Shown: one piece after another, positions 4,703 through 5,738 of the stretch
Layout: every line of letters begins with the position of its first letter
How positions within the stretch are numbered: the first letter of the stretch is position 1
Program-made: the position numbers and the translations under genes
Assembly (NCBI GenBank): GCA_023412435.1
Contig: JAEYNS010000197.1
Coordinates: 1 to 5,738 of the forward strand
Length of the DNA stretch: 5,738 nt
Direction of reading: 5' to 3'
DNA from: Actinomycetes bacterium
GTDB lineage: Bacteria > Actinomycetota > Actinomycetes > Propionibacteriales > Propionibacteriaceae
The notes under the pieces: generated by a model
What the model saw: only the letters and a program-made list of their open reading frames with translations
What the model was told of the DNA's origin: nothing
The model's database searches: none

Positions 4703-5738
4703 CTACCGGGCCGTTGCCACCACGTGCTCGGCGATGGCGAGCCGGCGCTCGGCCTGCCCGGCCTCGGCGCCGGAGATCAGGCTGAGCAGGACGCCGGCGG
4801 TCCTCGCCCGCAGGTCGGCGGCGTCGACCTGCCGCTCGAAGGCGTGCTGCCAGGCGTCCACCACCTCGGGGACCCGGGGGTAGGCATCCGGGTCGAGGCT
4901 GGGGAGCACGGCGAGATGCGCGAGGCAGCAGGCCAGGTCGTCCTCACGCAGGCCGGGGCCCACCGAGTCGATGTCGATGAAGCGCAGGGTCTCCCCGTCC
5001 ACGAAGATGTTGGCCTCGTAGAAGTCGCCGTGGGTGGGCACCAGCGGGCCGTGGCGGCCCCGGTCGAGCACGTGCTGGATGCGGGCGGCCAGGGCGTCGA
5101 TCCGTGCGGTCGCCGTGGGCAGTTGCTGGCGGGCGGTGGCGGCATGGAAGTCCAGGTTCTCGCTCCACGAGGCGCGTCGCGGCAGGTCCATCACCTGGGC
5201 GGGCAGCCGGTCGAGCAGGCCCGTCAGGTCGGCCGGACCCGGCAGTGTGCCATGGCCGCGTTGCCAGTCGACGAGCACGCGGGCCAGCGAGGCACCGCGA
5301 ATCGCCGGGGAGACCAGCACACCCGGGGCGGGTCGCGCGATGACGGGGACGGTCAGGTCCGCATCGGCGAGCAGTTGCTGCCGGACGGCCAGCCGGTCGT
5401 CGTAGCCGACCCGCATCACCTTGAGGTAGAAGTCGGCGTCGTCCAGGCTTGCCCGCAGCACCGCCCGGCGAAGCGGCCGGTAGGCGAGCAGGTCGACGTG
5501 GAGCGTCTGCGCGGTGGGGCTGTCGGGGCGGGCCTCGGACAGCCAGCCGAGCACGGTGGAGGGGTCACAGGCCGGCGCCAGTCCCGGCAGGCGCGGGTCG
5601 GCGGGGTGGCGCCAGACCCGCAGGGTGAGGTCGCCCCTGCTCAAGGTGGCGACGGCGCCGGTCACCTCGGCAGTGGTCGCCAGCAGGTGCTCGGTCTGGG
5701 GGACGCCGCCCGGCCCGTCCCAGCTGACTGTGTAGATC
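4703..5738 (-). CDS. Phosphotransferase, aminoglycoside phosphotransferase-like fold (5'-truncated)
   Basis: This is a small-molecule kinase of the APH/choline kinase-like superfamily; the substrate cannot be told from sequence. The last 320 codons run from an internal GTG at 5665 to TAG 4703. The frame continues open for at least 24 more codons to the window edge with protein-like content (YTVSWDGPGG...), so the real start is probably outside and 5665 is doubtful. Numbering from that GTG, FYLKV places the probable ATP-binding lysine at K82. The catalytic loop is HGDFYEANIFV, with H212, D214 and N219. The metal-binding motif is FIDIDSVGPG, with D231 and D233. The order and spacing match an active enzyme. 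Family members include antibiotic kinases, homoserine or choline-type kinases and many uncharacterised proteins; nothing here argues specifically for resistance. The gene is codirectional with the small exported-protein gene, 94 bp upstream of it, but the operator between them suggests separate control. Confidence 0.85.
   Translation of the reverse strand, partial: IYTVSWDGPGGVPQTEHLLATTAEVTGAVATLSRGDLTLRVWRHPADPRLPGLAPACDPSTVLGWLSEARPDSPTAQTLHVDLLAYRPLRRAVLRASLDDADFYLKVMRVGYDDRLAVRQQLLADADLTVPVIARPAPGVLVSPAIRGASLARVLVDWQRGHGTLPGPADLTGLLDRLPAQVMDLPRRASWSENLDFHAATARQQLPTATARIDALAARIQHVLDRGRHGPLVPTHGDFYEANIFVDGETLRFIDIDSVGPGLREDDLACCLAHLAVLPSLDPDAYPRVPEVVDAWQHAFERQVDAADLRARTAGVLLSLISGAEAGQAERRLAIAEHVVATAR

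Noticed and set aside
4703..5738. Phosphotransferase as an antibiotic-resistance gene
   Set aside because: The HGDxxxxN and DxD motifs are shared by many metabolic and uncharacterised kinases. Nothing in the context (no mobile element, no resistance neighbours) points to resistance.

Overview
The window is from a high-GC Gram-positive bacterium, almost certainly an actinomycete (Actinomycetota). The evidence is a very strong G/C bias at third codon positions, the gene order grpE-dnaJ-hspR with a MerR-family HspR repressor as the last gene, ATGA stop/start overlaps, and a probable leaderless start. The sequence alone does not fix genus or family.

Region 1 (1-2025, + strand) is the 3' part of a dnaK-type heat-shock operon. 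It holds the end of grpE (5' end outside the window), a complete type I dnaJ, and hspR overlapping dnaJ by 4 bp. DnaJ and GrpE are the co-chaperones of DnaK, and HspR is the expected feedback repressor of the operon. The operon promoter, where an HspR operator would be expected, lies upstream of the window.

Region 2 (2026-4248, + strand) is a two-component system: a membrane sensor histidine kinase followed, with a 4-bp overlap, by an OmpR/PhoB-type response regulator. A 17-bp element containing a perfect inverted repeat (TGAGAG-TC-CTCTCA) lies just upstream of the kinase promoter.

Region 3 (4258-4702, - strand) holds a small gene convergent with the regulator. It encodes a 116-residue protein with an N-terminal export or anchor segment and a Ser/Thr/Pro/Ala-rich low-complexity tail. 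Its upstream region carries an exact second copy of the 17-bp element. I found no third copy by eye. The simplest model is that the response regulator binds both copies, controlling its own operon and the small exported protein. This inferred mini-regulon is the most interesting point in the window.

Region 4 (4703-5738, - strand) is a phosphotransferase of the aminoglycoside phosphotransferase/choline kinase-like fold. Its reading frame stays open through the right edge, so its 5' end is missing.

I see no mobile element, CRISPR array, tRNA or rRNA, and no convincing rho-independent terminator. Apart from the shared operator, this is ordinary chromosomal sequence.
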